A stretch of DNA of 64,000 nt. Origin: an uncultured Verrucomicrobiales bacterium. Lineage in GTDB: Bacteria > Verrucomicrobiota > Verrucomicrobiia > Verrucomicrobiales > Akkermansiaceae. The DNA lies in assembly GCA_949373085.1 (NCBI GenBank), contig CASICJ010000006.1, positions 1 through 64,000 of the forward strand, read 5' to 3'. The notes below the pieces were generated by a model. That model was given only the letters and a program-made list of their open reading frames with translations. It did not search any database and had not been told where the DNA came from. Shown piece after piece: positions 41,581-50,935 of this stretch; position 1 is the first letter of the stretch; every line of letters begins with the position of its first letter. Position numbers and translations under genes: made by a program.

Positions 41581-41630
41581 CCAAAAGCTTAGCTTTTAGA
41601 GATTTTTTCGTTAGTATTCGGCATTTAAGG

Positions 41631-41643
41631 GCGTATGATACGC
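41631..41643. promoter_or_regulatory. Perfect palindrome directly before a start codon
   Basis: GCGTAT-G-ATACGC is a perfect 13-base inverted repeat ending two bases before ATG 41645, in the place where a ribosome binding site would be. It could be an operator or a translation-control hairpin. Role is inferred only from position. Confidence 0.35.
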
Positions 41644-41644
41644 T

Positions 41645-43966
41645 ATGAGGTATTTCGTTGTTGGAACTTTGATCGGCCTTATCGGCCTTTCCCCTGCCAT
41701 CGCTCAAAACGGTGATCGAAAAGGACATGGTAAGATGGGTAAGATTGTCCCCGAAGACTTGATCCCGCCTGCTCCGGTTCTAAGCGTCGACGAAGCACTC
41801 AAGACCTTTACGATCGAGAAAGGATTCGTCATCGAACCGGTTGTCGCAGAGCCACTAGTCGATAAGCCAGTCGCTTTGGCCTTCGACCCCTCCGGACGGA
41901 TGTGGGTTTGCGAAATGCGCGGCTACATGCCGGATATTGACGGCAAGCTTGAAAACAAAGCTACTGGGCGTATTGCTATCCTAGAGGATACTAACGGGGA
42001 CGGAAAAGCAGACAAGAGAACCACTTTTCTTGACGAAATTGTTCTCCCTCGCGCGATTTCTCTGGTCCCTGGCGGCATCCTTTATGGTGACCAAGATAAT
42101 CTCTACTTCGTGGCCCGGGACGGTGACAAACCTAAGGGGACAGCTATTGTGGTCGACGAAAAGTTTGCTCCTGGCGGTAACGTCGAGCACAAGACGAATG
42201 GCTTGATGTCCGGAATCGACAACTGGCTGTATAATGCGAAGTCAAACGCACGCTTCAAATTCATTCCCGGAGAGAACAAGATAATTAAAGAGTCTACTGC
42301 CTTCCGTGGGCAGTGGGGTATCAGCCGAGACAACTTTGGACGCCTTTTCCACAACTCGAACAGTACTCTTCTGATTGGAGATCGGGTTCTTCCCAACCTC
42401 CTCGATGGAAATAGGTCTATCAAGATCAAGGCCAAAGCGACCGAGCGTGTCGGATCAAATGCTGTCTTCCCCGGCCGCGTTACTCCTGGCCTCAACCGTG
42501 CATACATTTCATCACACAACGGTTACAGTTCAGACACTATTGATCCAAAGACATTCAAACTCACGAACGCCACTGGAGCTTGCGGTCCTGTGATCTATCG
42601 CGGTAACAACCTACCCGAGTCGGTCAACGGCAACGGATTTGTCTGCGAATCGTCCGCTCAGCTCATTAAAATGATCGGCATTGAAGATAAGGATGGGACG
42701 CTCAAAGGATCGCACCCGCTTGAGAAACGCGACTTCCTTACCTCCACCGACGAGCGATTTCGCCCGGTCAACATGTATAATGCACCAGACGGTTCACTCT
42801 ACATCCTAGACATGTATCACGGTATCATCCAGCACAAGACCTACATGACCACCTACCTTCGTGGTCAAACTCTCAGTCGCGGACTCCAGGGCCCAGGCTA
42901 CGGGCACGGCCGTATCTACCGTATTCGTTCGGCCAGCAAGCCTCTCGCGAAGGTCGAAGATCTTGCGGAAGCCTCCGATATCGCACTCATCAAAAAACTA
43001 GATAGCCCCATCGGGGCGATTCGCGATCTCGCACAGAAGGAACTAATAGACCGTAATGCTGACCCCAAGCCTATTATCTCAGCACTCGCAACTGGTGCAG
43101 CTGGCAACCTAACTAGCATCCACTTAATCTGGACCCTAGAAGGCCTAGCAGCACTGAGAGCCGAACACCTCGTCGGAGCTCTGACTTCCAAAAACGAAGA
43201 GCTTATTTCAAGCGCGCTTTACGCTGCTCTCTCACTGACTGACATCGAACTTATAAAGCTTGAGTCATTAGTGGCCACCGTGAGGACCACCGCAATGACC
43301 GCTCCTTACAAGGCTCGTATTCTTGCCGCGACACCGAGTCCAGTAGCACAGGAAGCTCTTGTCGCACTCCTCAAAAAACATCACAAAATATCACTCGTTC
43401 GAGAGGCTGCCATCTCCGGATTAAGTGGGACCGCAATTCTTTTTGACAAAGTTAATCAAGGCCGTTTTAGCGAGAAAAGCTTTGACAAATGGCTCCTGGA
43501 ATCCAAGCGCGGCCCGCAGAAGCAGATCGATCCAAAAACCCTTCTCAAGGAGGATCACCTCGCCTCATTTATCCGTGGCGAAAAGCTTTACAACACTGCG
43601 GCAGCCTGCATCGGCTGCCATGGCCAGGACGGAGCAGGACTACCGAACCTTGGCCCCCAGCTTGACGGATCCGATTGGGTCACCGGGAGTGAGGAACGTC
43701 TCGTTAAAATCCTCATCCACGGTTTGACTGGCCCTATCCAGATCAATGGAGAGACCTTTACTCCCCAATCCTTCATGCCGGGTCTTGGAGTCAACCCTAC
43801 GATCAAAGACGGGGACATCGCCGACATCTCGACCTTTATCCGAGCCAATTGGACCAATCGCGCTCCGGAGATTAGCGAAGCAACCGTTACCGAAATCCGT
43901 AAGGAAATTTCCGACCGCTCCGCCGGCCAGATGTACTCTCAAAAGGACTTCCCGGTAAATAAGTAG
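41645..43966 (+). CDS. PVC-type heme-binding dehydrogenase with HEAT region and cytochrome c
   Basis: A 773-residue exported protein typical of Planctomycetes/Verrucomicrobia. A signal peptide (to AIAQ) is followed by a PQQ-dehydrogenase-like propeller: VALAFDPSGRMWVCEMRGYMPDIDG, ILEDTNGDGKADKRTTFLD, DNWLYNAKSNARF, YILDMYHGIIQHK. A helical HEAT-like stretch covers about 435-600. The C-terminus has one heme site CIGCH at about 656-660 with a Met loop (FMPGLG). Probably oxidises a sugar or alcohol in the periplasm, matching the divergent DUF1080 gene. Ends before a clear terminator. Confidence 0.92.
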   Translation: MRYFVVGTLIGLIGLSPAIAQNGDRKGHGKMGKIVPEDLIPPAPVLSVDEALKTFTIEKGFVIEPVVAEPLVDKPVALAFDPSGRMWVCEMRGYMPDIDGKLENKATGRIAILEDTNGDGKADKRTTFLDEIVLPRAISLVPGGILYGDQDNLYFVARDGDKPKGTAIVVDEKFAPGGNVEHKTNGLMSGIDNWLYNAKSNARFKFIPGENKIIKESTAFRGQWGISRDNFGRLFHNSNSTLLIGDRVLPNLLDGNRSIKIKAKATERVGSNAVFPGRVTPGLNRAYISSHNGYSSDTIDPKTFKLTNATGACGPVIYRGNNLPESVNGNGFVCESSAQLIKMIGIEDKDGTLKGSHPLEKRDFLTSTDERFRPVNMYNAPDGSLYILDMYHGIIQHKTYMTTYLRGQTLSRGLQGPGYGHGRIYRIRSASKPLAKVEDLAEASDIALIKKLDSPIGAIRDLAQKELIDRNADPKPIISALATGAAGNLTSIHLIWTLEGLAALRAEHLVGALTSKNEELISSALYAALSLTDIELIKLESLVATVRTTAMTAPYKARILAATPSPVAQEALVALLKKHHKISLVREAAISGLSGTAILFDKVNQGRFSEKSFDKWLLESKRGPQKQIDPKTLLKEDHLASFIRGEKLYNTAAACIGCHGQDGAGLPNLGPQLDGSDWVTGSEERLVKILIHGLTGPIQINGETFTPQSFMPGLGVNPTIKDGDIADISTFIRANWTNRAPEISEATVTEIRKEISDRSAGQMYSQKDFPVNK

Positions 43967-43995
43967 AGCGTTCCGACTTCCTATCAAATCTCTTC

Positions 43996-44027
43996 AAAGA
44001 CCTGGCCTAGTCGCGGGGTCTTTTCTT
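43996..44027 (+). terminator. Intrinsic terminator of the cytochrome dehydrogenase gene
   Basis: AAAGACC (43996-44002) pairs with GGTCTTT (44017-44023), closing a 14-base loop and followed by a T-rich run. It starts 30 bases after the stop codon. Confidence 0.7.
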
Positions 44028-44384
44028 TGTGATTCAATCAAGTAGATCTTTTCCTCCGTCTCATTGATGGGTTGTCCATCAAGTATCTTCTCTCATAAGA
44101 TTTAGGATCTTCTTTGCCCCGCTCACCCTGGGAACCTTTGGATCTTACAGAATGATCACACTCATTTCCAAATCAGACAGTTCTAAAAAAGAACTCGAAA
44201 TAGTCCCTGAGTCAGTTCATTCGGGACAAATTCAGGTCATTAAGTTTAGCCCCAGAATAATTCCAAGGCGACATTCTCCCAGCACTCGGCAGCAGAATCA
44301 AAAACCGACGCTAAAGGAGGAGACCTTAATCCTAGTAAATCCGTTTTCAAAAACGCCAAGACGGAAACCTTTTGATAGTATCAC
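44028..44384. other. Gap with one short coding-like frame
   Basis: About 360 bases without an accepted gene. The one item of note is a minus-strand frame at 44246-44380 with no start codon, reading KTDLLGLRSPPLASVF then DSAAECWENVALELFWG before TAA. The residue choice looks protein-like rather than random, so it may be the last piece of a lost gene or part of a repeat family. I see no RNA gene or promoter here. Confidence 0.3.
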
Positions 44385-45464
44385 TCACGGGCCGAGCTTC
44401 AAAAAACTCCGACTTAATTCAAACACCTCTTTAGGACAACCCAGCGCCGCTTTGAGCTTCACATCACGATCCCAAGAGTTTTTCGTCAGGACGATATCAA
44501 CTATCTCCCTAATCGTGAGCCTTAGCGGAAACTGTAAAGCACTCACGAGCGGAGTGTTGGTGAGCGGGTAGTCAGTCCCATACATAAGACGGCCTTCCAG
44601 CCTTTCATCGTTGAGGACCTGCGGCAAGTACTTGCTCCGGTTCACCTGTGTTAGCGTAGAAATGTCGGCATGGAGATTAGGAAACTCGGGCATCATCTCC
44701 AACAGACGCTCGATATTCTCAACTCCATCTCGCTCACCCGAACTCGCAACGTGGGCCGCGATAATCCGGACCCCACATTCCAAAGGAAGTCTGAGTAGCT
44801 TAGGATCGCCTAGTATATTATCGGTTCTCGAAAACGAATCTTCATCACCGACATGGGTCAAAAGCGGTAAATCTAAGTCGACCAGCTTAAGATAGTAATC
44901 CCGATACTTCTCATCCGACGGATCAATCCCCTGAATATTCGGCAACCACTTTACAAAGATTGCACCATTTTTCTTCGACCACTCCAATTCCTCCAGCGCG
45001 TCCTTTCGGTTGGGATGGACGCTCGCCCCAAAGTGAAGTCCTTTCCTCGTCTTCACAGCCTCGCCAACAAATCTATTCGGCACGTAAACCTCAATTTGAT
45101 TTTCGACAAGATTTCCCTCGCCATCATAAGGCGCATCCATCGCAAGAATGACCACATCATCGATAAATCGAGATTTCGTAATCTGACGAACGATGACATC
45201 CATGATAATTCCATCTCCCTTCTCATTCACCTCCTCTTCACTTGTCCCAAAGATCTTAAGATACAGCTTGAATTTCCAACTTTCACGCAAGACCTTTGAA
45301 ACCTTTGCGCAACTCCCTCCCGCACCAAACCCCGCAGTGTGGCAGTGCATATCCAGAATCCCCTTAGGTGGAGGAGAAGCTTGAGAATACGCCCCCTTGA
45401 AAAAGACAACGCGTAAGACCAGCAGGACAACAAAAGAGACTAGGAAAAACCACGCGAGATCCAT
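44385..45464 (-). CDS. Amidohydrolase family metal-dependent hydrolase, membrane-anchored
   Basis: A 359-residue TIM-barrel hydrolase of the amidohydrolase-2 type. From ATG 45464 it opens with a hydrophobic span (FFLVSFVVLLVLRVVFF), so it is membrane-anchored or exported. The metal motif LDMHCH follows; later LLTHVGD, IIAAHVASSG and MYGTDYPL supply the other His/Asp ligands. A GTG at 45479 is an alternative start. Substrate is unknown; relatives decarboxylate or hydrolyse cyclic acids and lactones. Confidence 0.85.
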   Translation of the reverse strand: MDLAWFFLVSFVVLLVLRVVFFKGAYSQASPPPKGILDMHCHTAGFGAGGSCAKVSKVLRESWKFKLYLKIFGTSEEEVNEKGDGIIMDVIVRQITKSRFIDDVVILAMDAPYDGEGNLVENQIEVYVPNRFVGEAVKTRKGLHFGASVHPNRKDALEELEWSKKNGAIFVKWLPNIQGIDPSDEKYRDYYLKLVDLDLPLLTHVGDEDSFSRTDNILGDPKLLRLPLECGVRIIAAHVASSGERDGVENIERLLEMMPEFPNLHADISTLTQVNRSKYLPQVLNDERLEGRLMYGTDYPLTNTPLVSALQFPLRLTIREIVDIVLTKNSWDRDVKLKAALGCPKEVFELSRSFLKLGP

Positions 45465-45592
45465 CCCCCTATCCTTCACGAACTTGATCTTCAGTCAACA
45501 TCCGTAGCTCTATCGTCTTGACTCTATCGATGTCCCACAAAAACTGCATAAGGATGCGCCATCTGCAGCTGTGAAAATAGGCTCAACCGACT

Positions 45593-46159
45593 TTAAACAG
45601 TCATCACCTCTTTCTCTTTAGCGTCAGTAAGGGAATCGATTTCGCCAACATACTTGTTGGTTAAATCCTGAACGTTCGCCTCATAGTCGCGCTGACCATC
45701 TTCCGTTAGACTATTGTCAGATTTCATCCTCTTACCAAGATCCATACCATCCTTGCGAGCTCCTCGAATTCGCACGCGCCCTTCCTCGGACATCGACTTC
45801 ACAGATTTCACGAGCTCCACACGGCGTTCCTCAGAGAGCTCGGGAATTGGAAGACGAATCCGCTGTCCTTCATTCACAGGATTTAAACCGAGCTTACTCT
45901 CGCGAATCGCTTTATCGATATCACCAGAGGTCGACGGATCAAAGGGCTGAACAACAAGCATCCGAGGCTCCGGCGAAGTAATGACGGCAAGCCCATTCAA
46001 TTTCATCACGCTACCATAAGCGGCAACCGAGACCTCAAGATTTTCAACTAAGGCCGGTGAGGCTTTACCCGTCCGGATTGAGGTGAACTCCGAGCTGGTG
46101 TGCTCGACTGCCTTTTTCATGGCCTCTTCGACCTGTTTGATTGCTTCCGCAGCTTCCAT
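45593..46159 (-). CDS. frr: Ribosome recycling factor
   Basis: Splits the post-termination ribosome with EF-G. The 188-residue length is normal. The three-helix bundle pattern is clear: FTSIRTGKASPALVENL, the second domain MLVVQPFDPS and IRLPIPELSEERRVELVKSV, then the long C-terminal helices with RRxGMDLGKRMK-like and LTNKYVGEIDSLTDAKEKE. It follows pyrH by 21 bases, a common bacterial order. Confidence 0.97.
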   Translation of the reverse strand: MEAAEAIKQVEEAMKKAVEHTSSEFTSIRTGKASPALVENLEVSVAAYGSVMKLNGLAVITSPEPRMLVVQPFDPSTSGDIDKAIRESKLGLNPVNEGQRIRLPIPELSEERRVELVKSVKSMSEEGRVRIRGARKDGMDLGKRMKSDNSLTEDGQRDYEANVQDLTNKYVGEIDSLTDAKEKEVMTV

Positions 46160-46180
46160 ATTCGTGGTGTAATTTAATGG

Positions 46181-46912
46181 TTAATGAACGATGGTGCCAA
46201 TGTTCTGGCGATTGAGGGCGAGCTGGATATTCCCTTCCTTCTCGAGATCAAAAACGATGATTGGAATATCATTATCCATACAGAGACTAAAAGCCGTAGA
46301 ATCCATGACACCAAGTTCACTGCTAATGCACTCGCGGAACGAGACCGTCTCGTAACGAATGGCATCCGGATTTTTCTTGGGATCCGAATCGTAAACTCCG
46401 TCCACCATGGTTGCTTTAAAGATAACATCAGCATTCATCTCGTTGGCTCGCAGAGCGGCGGTAGTATCAGTAGAAAAGAACGGGCTTCCCGTACCAGCGG
46501 CAAAGATAACGATCGCACCTCGGGACATCTGCCGGGACGCTTTGCGACGAATAAAAGGTTCGGCTACATTTTGCATGTGAATCGCCGAGTGAACGATGCA
46601 CTCTTCCCCCTCCTGCTCTAGCGCCGCCTGCAGGGCCAGAGCATTCATGACTGTTGCGAGCATTCCCACGTAGTCTGCTGTCGCCCGATCCATTCCGCGA
46701 GCACTCGCCGAGGCCCCCCTCCAGAAATTTCCACCACCAACCACGATAGCGAGTTCCACATCCGCCATCTGTCTAGCTCCATGAATTTCCCGCGCAATTC
46801 GCTCGACGATTTCAGGTGAAATATTGTCGTGACTCCCGGAGGCCCGGAGGGCTTCACCACTGAGTTTCAAGACCACTCTTTTAAAGTTTCGGATCGCTAC
46901 AAGGTCACTCAT
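46181..46912 (-). CDS. pyrH: UMP kinase
   Basis: Phosphorylates UMP to UDP. A 243-residue amino acid kinase-fold protein with [11 protein letters not shown] at the start, [58 protein letters not shown] and [16 protein letters not shown]. Length and motifs are standard. Transcribed before frr. The usual upstream partners rpsB and tsf are not here; a small exported unknown precedes it instead. Confidence 0.97.
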   Translation of the reverse strand: MSDLVAIRNFKRVVLKLSGEALRASGSHDNISPEIVERIAREIHGARQMADVELAIVVGGGNFWRGASASARGMDRATADYVGMLATVMNALALQAALEQEGEECIVHSAIHMQNVAEPFIRRKASRQMSRGAIVIFAAGTGSPFFSTDTTAALRANEMNADVIFKATMVDGVYDSDPKKNPDAIRYETVSFRECISSELGVMDSTAFSLCMDNDIPIIVFDLEKEGNIQLALNRQNIGTIVH

Positions 46913-47002
46913 CTACTGATTGGGATATTGGCAGGACAAGAACTGACCGAAAAGCGGAAAAGGCTCGCAAAGCCAATTTCCGTTAATTTAAAAAATTAAA
47001 TC

Positions 47003-47536
47003 TTATTCAGTAACGACAAATCTTCCGTTTAAATCGCGGAGCGAACGATTTTTTTTGGTAGTACCCTTAATCGCGATTTTTACCTTTAAAGGCTCGTTCT
47101 CTGGATGATGGTAGTCTTCAAGAGTTTTCTTAAGGGCCTGAATCGAAAGCTTCAAAACAGTCCTGATTGGTAATTCAACACCCTGAGGAACCTGCATCTT
47201 CGCAAGGTCGAATCCTACCTCAAGCTCGCCTGATTTTCCCATTATCCCAGAAAGTTCGACCTGAAATAAGGTCAATAAATTACACTCATCCACATCATAA
47301 TTAAAGGTAGTTGGTATCCGGTGAGGAGTTGCTACCGCCAACACCAGATTCTCCGGCATCGCTCCACTTAGAACCATTGGTCGAGCAAAAATATGAGCCT
47401 GAACGGCCTCACCTTTAAAGTTATTAACAACGTCCGTCCCATGAAGAGAAAGAGGCTGAAAAACCCTTAAAACCTCGAGAGTTGTGGCTGAGGCTAAACT
47501 TGCGGACGCGAAAATCAGGGCAAAAATATTTTGCAT
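47003..47536 (-). CDS. Exported protein of unknown function
   Basis: I do not recognise this 177-residue protein. A signal peptide (MQNIFALIFASASLASA) precedes a probably all-beta body with no cysteine pair or catalytic motif; one segment VDECNLLTLFQVELSGIMGKSGELEVGFDL alternates polar and nonpolar residues. It sits inside the adk-fmt-pyrH-frr run, 37 bases after fmt and 90 before pyrH, so it is probably co-transcribed with housekeeping genes. Confidence 0.75.
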   Translation of the reverse strand: MQNIFALIFASASLASATTLEVLRVFQPLSLHGTDVVNNFKGEAVQAHIFARPMVLSGAMPENLVLAVATPHRIPTTFNYDVDECNLLTLFQVELSGIMGKSGELEVGFDLAKMQVPQGVELPIRTVLKLSIQALKKTLEDYHHPENEPLKVKIAIKGTTKKNRSLRDLNGRFVVTE

Positions 47537-47573
47537 GAATAAAATACTTATATCACCTGACTAAAAAGGCGAA

Positions 47574-48500
47574 CTATTTTAATCCTGCTCTTAACATGTC
47601 TAAATGCCCTCGCGCAAGCTCTCCACCATGCATTCGCCGGCTCCCCTCTAGCTGAACCTCACAAAGGATAAGACTTCCAGAACCGCAAGCTATTTCAATA
47701 GTTTCCTCACCAACCTCGAGTAATTCTCCAGGCTGACCCTGACCTCCGCTAATTTTAGTCGGCGGAAAAATCTTCATTTTTTTTAATCCCAATCCAGCCG
47801 AAGTTCCCGGCCAAGGATGAAAGGCCCGCACAAGACATTCCAGTTCTCTGGCAGGCCTAGACCAGTCTAGACAACCATCTTTCCTCCCCAATTTAGGAAC
47901 ATAAGTTTGTGTAGACTCATTCTGATAGTCGCCCTCGACCAACCCGTTCTTAAACATTTCCAAGGCGGCTCGACATACCGCTGGCCCTGCGTCCGCAAGA
48001 CGATCGTGAAGCTCTCCACCCGTCTCCCCTTCTAAAATAGAAATCGCCTTCTGCAAGATGATATTCCCTGAGTCGAGTCGTTTTACCACATGAATGACAC
48101 TCCACCCCGTCTCAGCATCGCCGTTTTTTAAAGCTGCTTGGATGCACGAAGCCCCTCTATATTTTGGAAGTAATGATGCGTGCAGATTGATGATAGCTCG
48201 GGATGGAATATCGAGCAGAGCTTGTGGCAAAATCTGACCGTAAGCCATCACCACAATGAGCTCTGGATCCCATTGCCTGATCTGATCAAGAGCCTTTGGT
48301 TCGCGAACTGATTCCGGCTGGATCACGGGAACTCCCGCATCAAGAGCTATCTCTTTCACTTTTGGCGCAGTCATCACCTGCTTTCGACCAACTGGCCGGT
48401 CAGGTTGGGTGACAAGCCCCACCACCTCATGCTCATTGGTGAGCGCGTCGGAAAAAGTGGCTTCAGAAATTTGCCCGGTGACCATAAAAACCAAGCGCAT
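47574..48500 (-). CDS. fmt: Methionyl-tRNA formyltransferase
   Basis: Formylates initiator Met-tRNA. A 308-residue protein with the N-terminal Rossmann catalytic domain: LVFMVTGQISEATF, GLVTQPDRPVGR, VVMAYGQILPQALLDIP, and NLHASLLPKYRGAS holding the catalytic Asn and His. The C-terminal OB-like domain with FHPWPGTSA follows. It is somewhat divergent in the N-terminal region. ATG 48500 is used; a GTG at 48503 overlapping the adk stop is possible. No def gene is adjacent. Confidence 0.94.
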   Translation of the reverse strand: MRLVFMVTGQISEATFSDALTNEHEVVGLVTQPDRPVGRKQVMTAPKVKEIALDAGVPVIQPESVREPKALDQIRQWDPELIVVMAYGQILPQALLDIPSRAIINLHASLLPKYRGASCIQAALKNGDAETGWSVIHVVKRLDSGNIILQKAISILEGETGGELHDRLADAGPAVCRAALEMFKNGLVEGDYQNESTQTYVPKLGRKDGCLDWSRPARELECLVRAFHPWPGTSAGLGLKKMKIFPPTKISGGQGQPGELLEVGEETIEIACGSGSLILCEVQLEGSRRMHGGELARGHLDMLRAGLK

Positions 48501-48502
48501 CA

Positions 48503-49138
48503 CTAGATCGTTTGGTTATCAATCCGCTGATAAGCATTCAGCGTTTGAAGCTTGGCCAAAATATCATAGACGACTTTTGCTGGAGACTGTGTGGCATCAA
48601 TATCACACCGTAAATCTTCGCCATAGTAATCAAGAATCGGCTTAGTTTCATCTTCGTAGGTTTTGATCCGATGTTGAATGACGACTTCGGAGGCATCGTC
48701 AAGCCGCTGCTCCTTAAGCGCACGCTTGCGGAGTCGTCTTGCGAGCTCATCACGATTCGGACAACTCAGATGAAAGACCGCATGAATCTCAACATAATCT
48801 TCCAGCATTTTCGCCTGGTCCTGATTCCTTGGAATTCCATCGAGCAAAAGTATATCGATATCCGGCTTATATCGATGACTCGTTACAAGATCGTTCATAT
48901 GGCTTGCCCAAAGTTGAATCGTCAGTTTGTCCGGAACCAATTCACCACGCTTGGAATACTCAACAAATTTGCGACCCAAATCAGTTCGAGTGTCCAACTG
49001 GCGAAAGACATCTCCACTGGAATAGTGATAGAAACGTGGGATCTGGGCTAAAATTGCCCCTTGGGTCCCCTTACCAACTCCTGGCGCACCAAGAATCAGA
49101 ATTGCAGGTTTTTTAGCTGTCTCGACGGTATCGCTCAT
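48503..49138 (-). CDS. adk: Adenylate kinase
   Basis: Interconverts ATP, AMP and ADP. It has the P-loop LGAPGVGKGTQG, the AMP-binding HYSSGDVFR, DGIPRNQDQA, and RRLRKRALKEQRLDDASEVVIQHRIKTYEDET in the lid and core. At 211 residues it has a short lid with no zinc cysteines. The active-site segment GIPRNQ replaces the usual GFPR; relatives with this change occur in nucleoside monophosphate kinases, so exact nucleotide preference is not certain. Confidence 0.9.
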   Translation of the reverse strand: MSDTVETAKKPAILILGAPGVGKGTQGAILAQIPRFYHYSSGDVFRQLDTRTDLGRKFVEYSKRGELVPDKLTIQLWASHMNDLVTSHRYKPDIDILLLDGIPRNQDQAKMLEDYVEIHAVFHLSCPNRDELARRLRKRALKEQRLDDASEVVIQHRIKTYEDETKPILDYYGEDLRCDIDATQSPAKVVYDILAKLQTLNAYQRIDNQTI

Positions 49139-49187
49139 CACTAGAAACGAAAGTGTGCGTCAGGTTTCCCAAACGCTCAACCCCAAA

Positions 49188-50084
49188 TCAAGTCCTTGGA
49201 TCACCATCAAGAGCAACCATAACCCAAAACACAAAAACAGGAGCAACAACCGCCACATCGACCAGCACCCGATAGGCTTCAGCTTCAAACTTTCGGCGTG
49301 CCTGGTTCAATAAAAAGAAACCAGCCGAGCCCACCAGAACCCCCACTGCAAAGGGCTTATAAAACACCTGCTCATGGTAGAAATCCTCATTAAAGAAAAA
49401 GGCCTCTCTCTTCAAGGTGCTGATATAAATATACATTGCGACTCCCGCTACGAGAAGAGTTCCAAGGTTCAAAACCGCTGCCGCATCTTCATCGTCCTCA
49501 CCCTTCAATCGCCAGAAATCAATCGCTGTCATATTAATAACGCAAAGCGCCGCGAACAAAAGAACCTCCGAAGAAAACACCATATCTCCAAAGGGTAAAA
49601 CTGGCGAGTAGGCGTGAATGCCAGCCGAAGCACCATATGAAAAGGTAAGACCCGCAACCAAATTCTTCCCGAGTCTGGAATGCTCTGACTTCGACTGGTT
49701 GAATGCTATCACGAAGTAGACAACAGCACAGAGAATCACAAAAAAGCCATATTGCAGGACTGTTTGCGCGAGATTAAGCATTACCGAGTAAAGGCAAAAA
49801 AATATCCCGATCGTGATCACTCTGAAGAAAACTTGGGAATACCTCCGATGAAAATGATGCCTGGCATCAAGAAGTTTGAGATTACCTTCGCGGCGGGCGT
49901 CAACAATCCGATCAAGCGCATAAATAATCCACACTGAAACTCCAAGGGTAGCCCAAAGTTGCCAAGGAACACTCACCACTCCCCAAGCATTTGAGAACAT
50001 CCACGCCCAAGCCAAGGCAACCACCGGAGCATCAAGGCTCAGTAAGTTTGGCCATAACCACCACGGCGCTCTTTCCTTCTCCAT
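49188..50084 (-). CDS. Integral membrane protein, UbiA prenyltransferase-like
   Basis: A 298-residue protein with seven or eight membrane spans. The segment YALDRIVDARRE after the second span has the spaced Asp residues of the first UbiA motif, followed by RHHFHRRY; a second acidic loop AIDFWRLKGEDDED could be the second motif. Such enzymes attach prenyl groups to quinone, heme or other rings. The motifs are not perfect, so the assignment is moderate. It would be the first gene of the adk-fmt-pyrH-frr run. Confidence 0.6.
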   Translation of the reverse strand: MEKERAPWWLWPNLLSLDAPVVALAWAWMFSNAWGVVSVPWQLWATLGVSVWIIYALDRIVDARREGNLKLLDARHHFHRRYSQVFFRVITIGIFFCLYSVMLNLAQTVLQYGFFVILCAVVYFVIAFNQSKSEHSRLGKNLVAGLTFSYGASAGIHAYSPVLPFGDMVFSSEVLLFAALCVINMTAIDFWRLKGEDDEDAAAVLNLGTLLVAGVAMYIYISTLKREAFFFNEDFYHEQVFYKPFAVGVLVGSAGFFLLNQARRKFEAEAYRVLVDVAVVAPVFVFWVMVALDGDPRT

Positions 50085-50137
50085 TATCTACGACCGAACC
50101 TCAACCGCACCTCCTCGAAATGCAAGTCTAGGACGAG

Positions 50138-50935
50138 CTAAATCTCCTCCTCCACAACTTCGCCCGGGAACGGAGGCAATGGACATCCGATAGAATCAGC
50201 AATCGTGCGCAATAATTCCGCCTCCCGACTGGAAAGTTTGCCATCCCGCGCTGCCGCCGTGACACAAGCCACAAGAATCTGTCTCTTCACCAGTGGTGAG
50301 GCCTGGGAAAATTTATCTAAAGCTTCATCTAATTCATCGTGTGACGAAACTCCTTTCCGGTCCAAGCGGTCTTTCCAGCCACTCGTTGCCTCCAAATAAG
50401 CACTCTCAGCATCCTCCGCACATCCTGCCCCAATTTCAGAAACTGTGGAAACTAGTATGTTCGCCTCCGGCAACAAACGATCAAACTGATGGTAGCAAAT
50501 CTTCTGGAAGGCCTTCCGTTCAAAATAACTGCCAAGGTGCCGTTCAATCACCCGCTGAATCATAAATTCAAAAAGCTCAACCTTCTCATCACTAGCGATC
50601 AACCAACGCGTGATATCACGGAATCGCTCATACTCCGACGGACTTAAACCCCGCAAGGTGGGCAAGGCGAGCTCCACCAGTGCGATCTTCCGCGCGGAAT
50701 GCAAGCCTCGAGTCTCAGCTTGCCATTGCAATGCAAGTTCCTTGGCACTAGCTCCAGCTTCTTCCTCCAAAAACGAGATTTCTTTGGGCAGAAATTGATC
50801 ATCTTCATTAAGCAGCAAGCCAAAAATCACCGCCTGCGCTACTTCCCGATCCTGGATCGCCTCCCGCCAGCGTTGCGAAACCCCCCGGTGTAATTCTTGC
50901 CCCGTCGAAATTCGTCTCCGCTTCCCCCTGACCAA
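50138..50935 (-). CDS. C-terminal part of M48 metallopeptidase, separated by a frameshift
   Basis: This 265-codon frame encodes an all-helical segment (SQRWREAIQDREVAQAVIFGLLL, then TRWLIASDEKVELFEFMIQRVI and AARDGKLSSREAELLRTIADSIGCPLP) that is the usual C-terminal half of long bacterial M48 proteins of the LemA-linked type. It has no good start codon; its TTG lies inside the upstream frame. Switching frames at the six-G run 50886-50881 would join both parts into one protein of about 630 residues. So this is probably not an independent gene but one half of a broken or recoded gene. Confidence 0.75.
   Translation of the reverse strand: MVRGKRRRISTGQELHRGVSQRWREAIQDREVAQAVIFGLLLNEDDQFLPKEISFLEEEAGASAKELALQWQAETRGLHSARKIALVELALPTLRGLSPSEYERFRDITRWLIASDEKVELFEFMIQRVIERHLGSYFERKAFQKICYHQFDRLLPEANILVSTVSEIGAGCAEDAESAYLEATSGWKDRLDRKGVSSHDELDEALDKFSQASPLVKRQILVACVTAAARDGKLSSREAELLRTIADSIGCPLPPFPGEVVEEEI

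Noticed and set aside
44152-44571. 139-codon plus-strand frame overlapping the amidohydrolase end
   Set aside because: Its second half is antisense to a conserved enzyme and the first half has no family features or plausible start context.
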